From Echiichthys vipera (taxonomy: Eukaryota; Chordata; Actinopteri; Perciformes; Trachinidae), in NCBI GenBank assembly GCA_963691815.1, contig OY829661.1, positions 24,218,000-24,281,999 on the forward strand: DNA of 64,000 bases, written 5' to 3'. Both the position numbers and the translations under genes were made by a program. The notes beneath the pieces were generated by a model. That model saw only the letters and a list, made by a program, of their open reading frames with translations, searched no databases and had not been told where the DNA came from. This document shows, one piece after another, positions 10,801 through 21,916 of the stretch (the first letter of the stretch is position 1; every line of letters starts with the position of its first letter).

Positions 10801-13800
10801 TAATATGGTTACCTAGAAAAACTGGATGTTTCACCAAGCCAACACCTGCTGCATGACAGTTGCTGCTGTTTGCCGCGTGTGCACTAAAGCATAAGGGAGT
10901 ATAAACACTAAGTACAAGGGAGCATAAACACTAAGTATAAGGGAGTATAAACAATCTTGATTCACCCTGAATAATGCTCTAACATGCACCGTCTAGTATA
11001 ATATCATGTAGCGGCACAACAGCGACCACTTGGCGAGTTTCTGCTGATCACTGCTCTGCACTAATCCTCCATACACACACTCTTGTTGTTTGGTAAGCAC
11101 GGGATGAAAGGCTGTTTGTAGAGAGGACCAGAGGTGCTTTATATTTGGGCCTTCCCTGTAAGTATGTGCGAGAGCCGAAGGTTGCCATGGTGCTTTCTTT
11201 CGAACCCAGAAACAACGCGCAGAAGAATTCCACTCTTATTTTCTCTTTTCCCTCCAATTTGTCTCTGGAGCCCCGAGATGAACTGAAACTCTGCGTCACC
11301 TCCAATATCCAGCCGTTAATTGTGACCCAGTTTGGATGAAGTGAGAGGAATGAATGATGAATATGCTATTCATGCAAAGTTCAACAAACAAGAATGTCAT
11401 TGTCAAACAGACCAGTAAATAGTGCACTGAGGGACTCGGGGCCGACAGCTACTTTGCATTTGCACCTCGCCCGTGTTTTGCATGGACATTTGCTTTTTTC
11501 TAAGCAAGCCATGTACATAAACTTTACTGCTCTCTAATGAGAGGACGCCCTAAAAGGCTGCATTCACACAGCCTCAGGCAGCTCTGGTGATCCACCGTAG
11601 GGTTGTGCGACGGTGGGAGTGTCACCAAAATGGCCCATTTGTGTTCTTTAACCCCCTAATGTGCTACAAGTAGACCTCATATTTCACAGTTATCGTTTTC
11701 CGTCAGATCGTTGCTATGATCTCAACATTTCCAACCTTTGTGTTTTTTTGGCAAACCCTGCGGCCTCCAGTGCCTTAACGCTCTTGCAAGACTGGCATTT
11801 TCACCTGAGGACCGACTGAGGACCAACTGAGGACAAACTGAGGACCACCTGAGGACCACCTGAGGACCAACTGAGGAGCGCCTGAGGACCACCTGAGGCC
11901 CGACCAAGGACCGCCCGAGGACCACCTGAGGCTATGTGAATAGGTCGTAAGTGTATGTTGCCATCAGCAGAGTGCTGAACAGGATATTTGTAGCGGGATC
12001 CAGTCTGATGTCATTTCCTTTTTGTTCCCATGCTAAATAAAATAAAAATATGGCATTGGAGGCAATAAAGTATCTCAGCTCTTTTCCATGCTCGGGTTAT
12101 GTATGTGTAATGCACCTATGTTCAATATGAAGTCATACCTTGGCATTCTGTGAGTGTTTCGCTCTCATTTCTTGAGGGGAGACTTCACCACTTTGAAAAA
12201 ATGACGCATTAAGAATAACTTAATCTGTGGCCAGACGCCAGAGACAATTCTGACCCGGTTGTGGTGTAAAACAGTGGGAGTGGAGTGCAGAGGAGGATTG
12301 TGGGAGTTGATTTAATAGACGCAGAGGTCTGCAAGACAACTCTAATCTGGCTGAAGGGGAATAATGGCAGTAATTGCTTCATCTTTGGAGCACCGGCCTC
12401 TGCCCGGCTGGCTGGCTGGTCCTGCACATCATGTGATGGGCTGTTCACAGTCAGATCTCATGTTGGGATTCAAACCTACTGGACACCAGAACACCACCGC
12501 AAGAATATTCACCTGAGGGACTAATTCTGTTGATATTGAAAAAGTGTATCTGCAACAATAATCTAATTATTGTACTCTACTAAAGAATAGTTGCCATAGT
12601 CTAATAATTACCATACCTGTCAGCACCTGAGAAAAGTCTTGCTGCACGAGTTAACCTACTGGTATAAGTGAAAAAAAACATGTTTTTAAAACAATCGCAA
12701 TCATGTTGCAGTTGAGAGTCTTCATATCTGCTGAGCAGAGGGGAATCCCTGATATCTGACCTCTGTAAATGATCCAGGAAGTAGCAGAGCACAAACTAGG
12801 ACATGAGTGGATGAGGCATATTTCTTTGTCTGAGAGAGCCAAATAAACCTGAATAGATATATACCTCCTACATGTGCTTTGTTTTAATTAGACTGGTTTT
12901 GTTTTTGAAGTTTGAATGATTCACACAGCAACAGCACAATATGTAGACAAAATTAAGTCCAGCAATAAAAACCTACGTGATTTTATTTTATTTATTCCAT
13001 TACCTTCTTTCTGCTGACTGTCAGTGTTTTTCCACTGCTGAGGGTAATCCATGTTGGCCAAAGCCTGTGTGATCTTCTCATCCAGATGCCTGAGACCAGC
13101 TTCATCACCTGAACTTCGTCTGAGCCGCACATCCTCCTCATTGCAGTCTAACCCTGCAGCGCAAAGCTCCTCGTAAGCTGCCTGCGCCCACGTGGAAAAC
13201 CTCTTCAGGACTTCTAGGTAGCTCTCGGGGCCAAGCTGGTCCCTCTTTGCACTCAGGTACTCTGCTGCCTCCTGGGCAACGTCCCTTAGGTATTCAAGAG
13301 ATGCCTCACCCTCACACGTCTGGACTTGGTCCTCTGTGTAGAAGTAGGATGTGACGGATGCAACTTCCACAAGGGCATGGCCTGTGGGGGATACAGGGAG
13401 GTCATGACAGGAGATGGTGAAACAACGACAGGCACAGAGAGAGTGTTTTTAGAAGCTGACTGAAAGACTTACCAGGAACTGTGAAGCAAAGGGTCAGACC
13501 GTCATCTCCTTTCTTTGCTGCAGTCACATGTGTAAGACTAGAGCCTTGTACAACCACATAAAACTCTGCGTCTTCAGGAGCATTGGCCTGTAACCTCACT
13601 TGGGCCTCCACTTGTCCCTAAGATGAGAAAAAGGAAATCCATCTATTTAATTGCCTCATTAAAAATCACTTAAATAAACAACATAGTCCGTGTTATGTTA
13701 GACTGAGCCCATGTGCGACAATTTGCACGTCGCAAATTTGCAACTTGCGATTTACACAGAGATGCCAGGAAAAAAGGTCTTAAAGTGTAATTCCAGCGCA

Positions 13801-16800
13801 TAATCATCCCATGGTCTTTTTCAGCACTTACTTCCATTAAATAAGCCATCGAGACAGTTTTTTTTAATGTATGAACTATTAACAGAGAAATCCGGGAGAG
13901 TCGCTTACAGCCGGACGTGGCTAACACCGATTAAATCGGGGCATTAAGGTGGAGGCATTAAAACGTCTTATTTAACCACTAATACTGCTCAAAATAACAG
14001 CAAACCTCTGCAGCAGCATGAGAAGAGTCCCTACACACAAAACAAAGCACCAATGGGCTCCTTCCTTTTGGATTGACTTTGCTAATAAACTTGAAAGGAC
14101 TTTACTATGAGAGGAGCTGGTACCAGGGCCAGTAGATAAGTCTTTCAAACACTCTTTTAATAAACTCTGGGTTCACTAACTACATTGTTGGTGCTTCGGC
14201 GCATGTGTAGGGACTCTTCTCATGCTGCTGCAGAGGTTTGGTGTTATTCTGAGCAGTATTAGTGGTTAAAAAAGCCGCTTTAATGCATTCAGCTTACTGC
14301 CCCAGGCTTATAAGTGCTAGCCACGTCTGACTGTTAGCGACTCTCCCTTAGTTCATACATGAACCAAAACTGTCTCGATCGCTTTTTTGATGTATGTATG
14401 TAAGTGCTGAAAAAAAGACCATGGGATGATTTTGCGGCAGAATTACACTTTAACTGAAAAAATTATGAGATTCAGGAACTTCTGTCGGTAAAGGTTGACG
14501 CCAAAATTGTCAGACAAATTCAAGGGACGGCAAGGGACTCAGTCGTTTTGACAAAATTATGGCTTTGTGACCGCAGTTTAATTTGCTCTACCGAGGCGGC
14601 ACCATTCACCTAAACCCAACGGAGTATTACCAGCAGGTGAGAATGCATCCGACGGAGACTTTCTCCTATTGTGTGCTGAAACCTGATCCAGCTGACTGAA
14701 AACAGCCTGTACTGTAAAACAACACTGTATTCAACTTTATGGAAGAAGGAAAAATGTGGAAGAAAGAGAAACACCATTTTCTCATTTCCTCATAATGAGA
14801 ATAACCTGCTCACCACAGAGTGTCTACTTCATGATCCCCCGTCTAATGAGATTTGTTATTTCTGACCTTGTAACTGACATCAACTCTTGTCCTGTAAAGA
14901 CCACCAAGATTTTTGGTTCTCTCCATCACTTATTAACTGCAGCCGATATGTATCTGCAGCATAGAAGCACTGATGACAGAGGAGCGTAAATGTTTTTGTC
15001 CTCAGTATCAATATATATAACCCAAAACGGAAACCACAAGATGTACTTTAACTACTCGGTAGTATTTGTCCTCCCTGTCAAGAGGGTTAGCTCAGAGTGT
15101 ATCATTCAAGTTCAAGAGGGATCACATACTTTGAGTTCCATGCTTGAGCAATATCCTTATCTTCTGTTTTCTTGTTCTGGTTTTATCTTGTGGTTCATGG
15201 CAGGGGTCATCCTTAATTTATCCTTATTGTTATTACATTAGGCTAGGGCATCCATTACTACATGACTACATCAGCTTAACTTTACATTTGAAGAACCATT
15301 TCTTCTCAAGCTACCTGATACTGCATATTGTGGCTTCTCAGCACACCACTGAGTCTTAGGGCGCACTCACACTGTCCGTTCGTACCGTGCCCCGGGCTTT
15401 AGGGTACTTGTCCCCCCCTCTCTCTTCCCCCGCGCCCCAGGCCCGTTTGTACTCACACTACCTGGGCCTCTGCGAATGCTTCTTGCTGTCCATACGTCAT
15501 CACGCCGTAACACGTCACACGCATTGATTTACGTCATCGCGATGTGTTGCTTTGTTTACAAATCTTTCCGTAGACCTCAGAGTTTTTGTGCGTCTTGTCG
15601 ACTGTTTTTTAATCTTTTCATCGACCAAATCTGCAGTAAACACTCCACCTCCACATCACACCAACGTGAACCTTTCGCCACCGTTGTTTTAAATGTCCGT
15701 GCATGGTCCCTCCTTCTTTTTTCTATGTCCCAACAGGCGCACAGAAAATGACGTCAGAGCCGTTGTAGGCCTTGTGCTCCTACACGTGCACACGCTCGTG
15801 CCTGTACATGTGAAAAAAGTGCTTTACAAAAGCCCACCTCTCCCAAACGGTCCGTGTCCGGCAAGTGTACCGAGCCTAGGCGGAGTACAGTTGCACTCAC
15901 ACTGGTCAAACAAACTAGACTTTAGCCGTGAGACGTGCTGGGGCACGGCACGGATGGACAGTGCGACTGAGGCATATACACATTTGACAGTTACAGTGTA
16001 TATTGTGCATGGCTTAAATATAATCTATTATTGTGTTAAAGAGATCTAAAAAAAGTGAGTCTGTACTTGTACTTGAGCTGCTTTGAGCCAAATTCTAACA
16101 TCAGCATGCTTGATCACAAAGACAATGCTTACTATACATGCAGATGCTTAGCAGGTATAATGCTTTATCATGTTCAGAATATGGTTTTGCATGTTAACAT
16201 ACAAATAGTAATTGCCACAATGCAAAGTACAGCTGAGGGTGATGGGAATGGAATTAGATTTACAGGTATTCGGTCATAAACTAGATAATAAGCTGCCTGC
16301 AAAAGGACATAGATAAGGGCTACATCATGTTATTATTCTCAAAATGCATCTCAATGTGGTTGCTGGGGAAAGATTTCTCTGCACAATCTCATAAGGAACG
16401 GCCATCTTGCCCCGGCAGGCTAATGAATAATAAAGCTAGCGTTAAGTCTTTGTCCCGAAACTCCAGTCCATAGTGTTTCAGAGGTAGAAATGAAACCGAC
16501 CTCTTGTGTTAGCAGGCTGTTGGTTTGAACTGATAATGGCGCTCTGACTCAGGCTGCAGTTTCTCAGCCTGTTGTGTGCACTAAGTGGTTAGCTGCAGAA
16601 CCACTTAGCCCACACACTTAAAGCTGCTAATGTTATCGCTGATTGTTTTTCCACCTAACAAAAAAGATAAGACGTCGGCCTGCGGTTTGTGCTGCCTTCC
16701 TGGATTTCTTACAAGGCTAGCCAGACGCAAGGCATCACTGGTTCTTTAATAGTTTGTACAGTTTGAAGGTAGAATTTCGTTAAATGTATTCAAATGTGAC

Positions 16801-19800
16801 AGAATATAATTGTGTTTTGAAAGTAACCATGAAATAGTATTAAACGTTGGCACTGGTGGGACTTTGCTCTGCTAAGTTTTAAGTTCATAACTATTCTTAC
16901 AAGTATTCTTCTTGTTTATTGAGATTTAAATTAAATTATAATCGTATTTCTCCGTCTCTGCCACCCTCCAGCTATTAGATGTCTATGAAAGACAGAAATC
17001 TGTGTGAACGCTTATATTCAATATCGTTCCTCTGAGGATGCTGTAGTTCCCACTCAATTGTCCCGACACTCTGCTGCAGCCTGAGATAATATTGCTTTAC
17101 ACAGGTACAATCTGATCAGATAAAATTTACCTGATCCTAACTGTATCTCCTGTGCCTCGGGAAGAGGAAGAAGGACAGCTGGCTGGTGATAAGATGTCAC
17201 ACTGATCTGATCTATGGCTTTTTCCCTCTGAAACAAAACCTTATCCAGTAACAATGAAATATTTAACACCTTGTGCTTTTACCTCATGCCTACATTATGT
17301 GCAGATCAGACATAATGTGTTAATTATGGAACAAGAGCGGCCTATCACATATGCAACTGGAGCTTGATACTAATCTACAATGGTAATGTGCTCTATCCTT
17401 TTTATGACATTATAAGTGATAATATTTCAATAGGATGCCAAGTCCAAGGATATACTAGGGACATGCTTTTATAATCCCTCCATGTTGTTGTCCATTCAGC
17501 AGGGACAAACCACGTCACATCTGCTGCCTGTTGTCTCCAGGAAACCGACACTCAGAGCTCTGCTATGATCTCCTGAGTGCGACACGTAGGTGACGTCAGG
17601 GGAGCTAGATCACTGCCACTGCAACAACAAAAACAGCTCCAATAACAGTCAGCTCCCTTAGTGAGGAGACGGCCTGACGTCAGCGGGAACAGGGTATTTT
17701 TTTTTGTTTTCTTTTAAATATTAACGAAAAATGTCACAGCATAGTATTTCAGTGAGGAGACTGACACAAATGTCATTTTGGCTCATTAAGAAGAGTTCTA
17801 CTGGATACTGAAGCGTGCTGAAATCCTTTAAATCATTAGGGTTTGGCTTTGATCAAAAACCAACTCAGGGCTGAGAAAAAGGCGCAGACTTCCGCACGCT
17901 CAATCAATTTCATAAACGTTCAAACAAGCTGACGCGGCAGGCGAAGCCTCTTTCAAACTCCTAGGAATGTTTCAAAGGGAAAATATTTGAAATATTTCCG
18001 AGTCGCACATTGCTGCAGTGACATGTAGCTTACGCACATGGGAGCTAAGAGAAACTCAGTGGACCGTGACCTCACTGGCGTCTTGAGGGTGACAGCTAGA
18101 ACTGTGCTGTTGGCTTTTTCTCATACTCAGCTGAGATGCATACCTCCGATTTAATCTGCTGGATTAATGGGATACTAATTACTCGTCTACATGTCAGGAA
18201 GAACTGTCAGTAGAGCTGGCGTGGTGCCGCAAACATTTCATTTTAAAGAAGAGGGCTGCCAAGTATGGACTCCTTGTGACATAATAATGGAAATAAACCT
18301 AGATGTTGTGTATAATGATTATTAAAATTATAAGACTATTTTAGGTCTGCAATATTTGAGAAAACTGCTGTGATAGAAACACATGAACACACAATAAAAT
18401 AGATTTTTTTTTTCTTCTTTTTTTGGGATTGACCGGCTTATCGAATGTCAATAAACGCCTGGCGGGGTGAGGATTTGTTTGTTTGACGCGTGAAAAGCAT
18501 GGCAAACACGATCGCCGCAGCACTTAAAGGGAAAGAAAATCATAAAGCATGACACAGAGCTACCCGCTCGCACTGTGATAACTGTCACTATCAAACCATA
18601 CAGGGAATTGAACAAACATGGTACAACAAGGATACAGCTAATCTATCTCCATTTGTGAACATGCAGTTGTGCTGTGTGGAGATAATAGCTGCTATAAAGA
18701 AACAAGATTATGGGTCTGGAGCCGCGTTAGCAGCTCTGAGACTGTATTCAGAAACAGGGATGATTATAGATGAATTCTAAAATGACAACTGTAAATGGTC
18801 TATAAAGGTGGATGACATGACAGCCCCCCGGAAGAGACCGTCTATCCATGCAATAGTTGTTGAGGTACTTCACTCATAACTGCGGATATCAACCTCGCAT
18901 CGTCACTGGAGGAAAATTCAGCAGGTTACCAAAATCAGCAGTCCCGAACAAAATCCCACAGCAATCCATTAGACGGTTGTTGAAGCATTTCAGCCGCAGG
19001 ATTAATTTGACTCACACATACAGGAACTTTGTCCTGCACTGAAGCTCAATAAAACCTCCTCAAACACAGGAACTCACACACTTTCTGCCCGCTGTTCAAT
19101 GCAACCCTTTATCTGGCAGGACAGTATGTGCTATGGGCCTGACACTACGTTGTACGTGTTGAAGGTGCACCATAACACTTTACTACGGGTGTTACAATAA
19201 CAGCCTTTATAGCACAGCAGTGTGCTGTGGCTCGCCTACACAAAGCCAAGCATTGAAATCTGGACCTCATTCAGCAGTGAGAGTTGCTTCTGTTGAGCTG
19301 TGACCTGAGAGGGTGGAGACGCCACTTCCTCCTAATGGAGGTGTGCGTGCGTGTGTGTGTGTGTGCCTGTGCGTGTGCATGTGCGTGTGCGTGTTAGTGT
19401 GTGTGCGTGTGTGTGTGTAAGAAGGAGAGACCGTAATGATTCACATGCCTAGGTTTCAGACCGGCCCTCAATCAGCCTCTATGAGCGAGTGGAGGCGAAG
19501 GTTTTGGAGCGAGCCCCTCCCCCCTCTGAAACTGGTGACACAGCAAAACAAGCAGACACTCTGCTTACAAGAAATCTGGCAACGCTTCAGTAACTAGCCC
19601 ACCCAGGCTTCCACACACAGGCACACACACACACACACACACACACATATGGGAGAATAAGGGTGAAAGAAAGAGAAAGAGAGAGAGGGATATGGAGGAT
19701 TGACGGGGGAAAGGAAGACAGATGGAAGAAATGAACGTCGAGAAAAATAGAGTGCTACTATGTTAAAAAAAAAAACAATAACTCAAACACACCTGCACAC

Positions 19801-20303
19801 CCTGCACTCTAACATGCTTCCAAATGGAAAATGTGTGTTTATTCAATTCAAACACTGGTGCACTCCTTCCAGTAAGAAGCCAGGAAACAAATGGGTATTT
19901 TCTCCCCCATGTTCACCGGGCTTTCAGAGGGTCATTGGGTGAGCAGGCTGTGTAATGCCTGGCTTCCCCAGGGGACTAAAACCCTCCTGGCTTGTGTTTC
20001 ACCTGCGACACAAGGCTCGCCAGTCAACCATCGCACAGAGGGAGGGCCAGGGGCTGAGCGACAGCAGGGATGGCTAGAGGGGAAAGACTATACGGTGCTA
20101 ATTCTGGTGAGAATAACAGAATTGGGTCTAAATATGGGATACTGCTCCTCAGAGTTCATGCATTCACCCATCCACACCCAGAAAATATACAAACAAACCT
20201 CTGCTGCTAGACCACCAACACATCAGACTCTTACAGACTGGAGCAAAACACAGAGTACATGTACACTTACATATAGAGGCACCTCTCTTCTGTTCACCTC
20301 CAT
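1828..20303 (-). CDS. arhgef28: Rho guanine nucleotide exchange factor 28 (p190RhoGEF), N-terminal part, 3' end off window
   Basis: Exons in transcript order: 20303-20271 (ATG; reads MEVNRREVPLY), 13617-13473, 13381-13004, 10349-10160, 10023-9834, probably 6384-6186, 3643-3534, 2364-2105 and 2017-1828. All junctions have GT-AG signals and the codon phases join without a break, about 565 codons. The start matches the recalled human ARHGEF28 start (MEL...APLYGQ). The next exons hold PEDAEFY...HVTAA and a VPGHAL join. An ankyrin-like segment (TLLHLAVRLGL...NQEGDTPLQLAQ) follows at about residues 190-240. Later come a TDSLTLTV...VLRDRL segment and an acidic LVALEMDSEEDSTEPES block, both matching human ARHGEF28. 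The family activates RhoA through DH-PH domains, binds neurofilament mRNA and FAK, and acts at adhesions and microtubules; those catalytic domains are not in this window. The last exon could instead read through to a stop at 1762. Synteny with btf3, ankra2 and foxd1 supports arhgef28 over akap13. Confidence 0.85.
2925..3010. mobile_element. hAT-like terminus fragment
   Basis: AAAGGGACGGGATCGAGAACCGG and the following GTTCC...GAACCGG short inverted motifs resemble the terminal sequence of a common teleost hAT-type element. No matching opposite terminus was found nearby, so this is at most a solo end inside an arhgef28 intron. Confidence 0.3.
4580..4700. mobile_element. 121-bp near-perfect hairpin hAT-type MITE with 8-bp target duplication
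   Basis: The two arms are 51 bases each with two mismatches. They start CATAGGTGTCAAACTG on the left and CATGGGTGTCAAACTG on the right (reverse complement), around a loop of about 19 bases. The element is flanked on both sides by TTCTAAAG (4572-4579 and 4701-4708), an 8-bp target-site duplication as hAT elements make. The GGTGTCAAAC end is also typical of vertebrate hAT families. It lies in an arhgef28 intron and would form a long hairpin in the pre-mRNA. Confidence 0.85.
6186..6384 (-). CDS. arhgef28: probable variable exon of arhgef28
   Basis: This is a GC-rich island in an AT-rich intron. Splicing from a CTCAG acceptor (exon start 6384) to a weak T|GTACTT donor (exon end 6186) gives 199 bases, open in one frame: AAQVGSLPVGFHNDSVW through PSPDSPQDRTVEL. 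It accepts the phase 0 left by the exon ending at 9834 and supplies the phase 1 needed by the exon starting at 3643. That phase fit is the main support. The segment falls where family members are poorly conserved, so I have no clear residue match. An overlapping second open frame in the same DNA means coding potential alone does not decide it. If it is absent, the 3.6-kb exon would have to use an internal acceptor at phase 0. Confidence 0.4.
6678..6830. repeat. direct repeat copy 1 of a local duplication
   Basis: GGAGCTCCTTGCTAATGCC, then TGTGCAAAATAAAAATGTTTA, then GCACAGCATCAAGTCTTCTGGAT recur in the same order at 7372-7525. The copies differ by substitutions and small indels in the (CTT/CCT) stretch between the conserved parts. 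It may be an old segmental duplication or two insertions of one element. Confidence 0.7.
6901..7056. repeat. (GAAGA)n / (GACGA)n pentanucleotide microsatellite
   Basis: About 155 bases of near-pure purine pentamer repeat on the plus strand, first GACGA then GAAGA units. It is a homopurine-homopyrimidine tract in an arhgef28 intron. Open frames through it are artefacts of the repeat. It separates the two copies of the 6.68/7.37-kb direct repeat. Confidence 0.95.
7372..7525. repeat. direct repeat copy 2 of a local duplication
   Basis: This copy opens with CGGAGCTCCTTCCTAACGGC and carries TGTGCAAAATAAAAATATTTA and GCACAGCATTAGGTCCTCTGGAT, paralleling 6678-6830. It keeps CCTCCTCAGAGGAAGAGG where the first copy has an expanded CTT/CCT run. 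Confidence 0.7.
7755..7871. repeat. interrupted (TG)n microsatellite
   Basis: About 115 bases of TG with CG and other interruptions, inside an arhgef28 intron. Open frames across it are not genes. Confidence 0.95.
8640..9080. mobile_element. probable decayed DNA transposon with a CxxC peptide remnant
   Basis: The segment begins AGTGGCGGCTGCTGGTC, a terminal motif I associate with teleost DNA transposons. At 8764 an ATG opens a short frame MSVKDICRLCYVNLV, a Cys-x2-Cys zinc-finger-like start of the sort found in domesticated or decayed transposases, which stops after about 30 codons. No full transposase and no clean opposite terminus are visible, so limits and family are uncertain. Confidence 0.35.
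10888..10952. repeat. short tandem repeat, about 24-bp unit x 2.7
   Basis: ATAAGGGAGTATAAACACTA-type units recur three times with single-base changes. This is a small tandem array in the arhgef28 intron upstream of the ankyrin exon. Confidence 0.75.
11808..11936. repeat. 11-bp minisatellite (TGAGGACCACC)n
   Basis: About eleven units of an 11-base motif, CTGAGGACCAC with variants (GACCGAC, CAAACTG, GAGCGCC), run through 129 bases. The GC-rich array stands out from the AT-rich flanks. It lies in the arhgef28 intron between the 13.0-kb and 10.3-kb exons. Open frames through it only reflect the unit. Confidence 0.9.
13784..14449. mobile_element. 666-bp TTAA-flanked foldback element (piggyBac-like MITE)
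   Basis: The left arm (13784 to about 14050) and right arm (about 14190 to 14449) are inverted copies. Shared blocks include AGTGTAATTC at the tips, ATCATCCCATGGTCTTTTT, ATCGAGACAGTTTT, CCACTAATACTGCTCA and GCAGCAGCATGAGAAGAGTC. TTAA flanks both tips (13780-13783 and 14450-14453), the piggyBac-class target duplication. The spacer of about 140 bases has no transposase. It sits directly upstream of the second arhgef28 coding exon, whose acceptor is at 13618-13619. Confidence 0.8.
15360..15975. mobile_element. MITE with GC-rich terminal inverted repeats
   Basis: The left end GGGCGCACTCACACTGTCCG continues TTCGTACCGTGCCCCGGGC. The right end reversed reads GTCGCACTGTCCATCC then GTGCCGTGCCCCAGC. 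These are inverted copies about 40 bases long with indels. Subterminal ACTCACAC motifs recur at both ends. The interior has several ACGTCA/TACGTCATC motifs and no convincing transposase. ACTGAG occurs on both flanks and may be a remnant target duplication. The superfamily was not assigned. Confidence 0.65.
19342..19419. repeat. interrupted (TG)n microsatellite
   Basis: TG/CG alternation for about 75 bases with TA and CATG interruptions, in the arhgef28 first coding intron. A second short array, (CA)n, is at 19613-19648. Confidence 0.9.
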
Positions 20304-20532
20304 TTTCTCTCCATCCAACAGATACCTAGGGAGGAAATAGTATTGTTATTACAAGGTCAGGGCAATGAAAAACACAACTTTTCAATCTTTATAGATCATT
20401 CACTGCATTGCTTTCATTGAAATTGTTTTTACAGAATAAAGTTACAAGAGGTAAAAATGTACGCTGAAGCCAGTAAACTGAGATCATCCTCTGGTGAAAG
20501 ATGTTTACACTCTCTGATGCTCTGCTTACTAG

Positions 20533-21916
20533 TCCAGTCATTTTATGAAAAAAGGTTGAACAAATTGCAACAGAAGCAAACTCGACTGATTTTGTATCAT
20601 CAATGTGTCCTGAGTGGGGAAAACGAGTCTCAATGGGGGAAAATTTCTAAAAAAGACCCAAAAATACCCTATGCATTCATTCATTCATTCATCTTCAACC
20701 CCTTGTCCCTGTCGGGGTCGCAGGGGGCTGGAGCTGATCCCAGCTCACATCGGGCGTGAGGCGGGGTACACCCTGGGCAGGACGCCGGTCTATCACAGGA
20801 CACATAGAGACGAACAGAGACAGACAACCATTCACACCTACGGGCAATTTTTAGAGTCATCAATGAATCTAACATGTGCATGTCTTTGGACTGTGGGAGG
20901 AAACCGGAGAACCCGGAGAAAACCCACAACTAGTCATTATTGTTCTCACATGAATAGGGGGGAAAAAATGTCCTTCAGATATCACCGTGAAAATTACTGA
21001 GTTGATTATTTACAAACAAAAAAATGTATTAATATAAGTTTTTTTAATGGTTTGTTCACACGGGCAAACGGGGCATAATCTAATAACATATGTGCTGATA
21101 TTCCTAAATACCAAAATGGATCTAAACATTGGGTATAGTCAGGTGGAAATGGCTTGTTGAATCTTGTTGACATATAACGGAAAAGTACTTAATGTTAAGG
21201 TCTGAATGGAACCCATTTAGTCCACAAATGAGCATTAATAAATGAAGCAGGAAGAAGGAGTTTAAACCAGGGACTTGGGTCACTGCTGACTGGATTTCAC
21301 TCCTGGAGATGACTGAGAACTATAAATGTTCTTATCTCAGACTCACCCCCCAGGAAACAGTTCCATGGACCCAGCCCCAAACCCCATCTTTGCAATAATC
21401 ATGAATAAAGGCTGCTTTAGAGTCCTTCTTCCTGCCTCCATTCATTAATGCTCATAAATGGGTAGACTAAATGGGTTCTATTCAGACCCTAACCCCAAGT
21501 CTTTTACTGTTATATGTCAACAAGACATTTTCACCTGGCTATACTCAATGTTTAGATCTGGTTTAGATCCATTTTGGTATTCATGAAAATTAGCGCATAC
21601 GTTATTAGATTAGGCCCCATTTGCACATGAGAACAAGCCATTTCCAAAAACTTGTAATACATTTTTTGTTTGTCTTGATGTAAGTAATCAACCTAGTCAT
21701 TTTCATGGTGATATCTGTTTGTTTGCTTTTCCCCCTATTCACGTGAGAAAATAAAGAAGAGGCGAATGCATAGGGTTTATTTGGGTTTTTTCCCCTATTG
21801 GGATTCGTAGGGGCTTTTTTTCCCTGACTCAGGACGTATTGAGGATACAAAATCAGTTGAGTTTGCTTCTGTTGCAGTTTGACCCCTATTTTGGCTTGAA
21901 ATGACTGGACTATTAC
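20533..21916. mobile_element. 1.38-kb imperfect palindrome (foldback element) with a nested insertion
   Basis: Both ends carry TAGTCCAGTCATTT in opposite orientation. Arms of several hundred bases then match in order: CAACAGAAGCAAACTC, CTGATTTTGTATC, CCTATGCATTC, TGAATAGGGG, CAGATATCACC, AAAATGTATTA, ACCAAAATGGATCTAAAC, TGACATATAAC, GGTCTGAAT and GAGCATTAAT. The centre is near 21330. The left arm is interrupted at about 20684-20935 by an unrelated dispersed repeat that the right arm lacks. TTA precedes the left tip and follows the right tip, a possible 3-bp target duplication. No transposase is visible. It lies in the presumed 5' UTR intron of arhgef28. Confidence 0.85.
20684..20935. mobile_element. 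teleost dispersed repeat, copy inserted into the palindrome
   Basis: It starts with (CATT)n, then TCTTCAACCCCTTGTCCCTG, CTGGAGCTGATCCCAGCT, GCGGGGTACACCCTGG, CAACCATTCACACCTACGGG, and ends near TGGGAGGAAACCGGAGAACC. I recognise this block as a very common interspersed repeat of fish genomes but do not assign its class. It is absent from the matching place in the right arm of the host palindrome, so it inserted later. Confidence 0.75.

Larger units (their letters stand above)
14454..20270. other. arhgef28 intron, mostly unrecognised DNA
   Basis: Apart from the element at 15360-15975, a TG-rich microsatellite (19342-19419) and a short CA repeat (19613-19648), I see no exon or RNA gene here. 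Short open frames lack splice context or similarity to anything I recognise. Confidence 0.6.

Noticed and set aside
11048..11305. 85-codon minus-strand frame (MATFGSRTYLQGRPKYKAPL)
   Set aside because: No splice sites in a consistent phase with arhgef28 exons and no recognised family.
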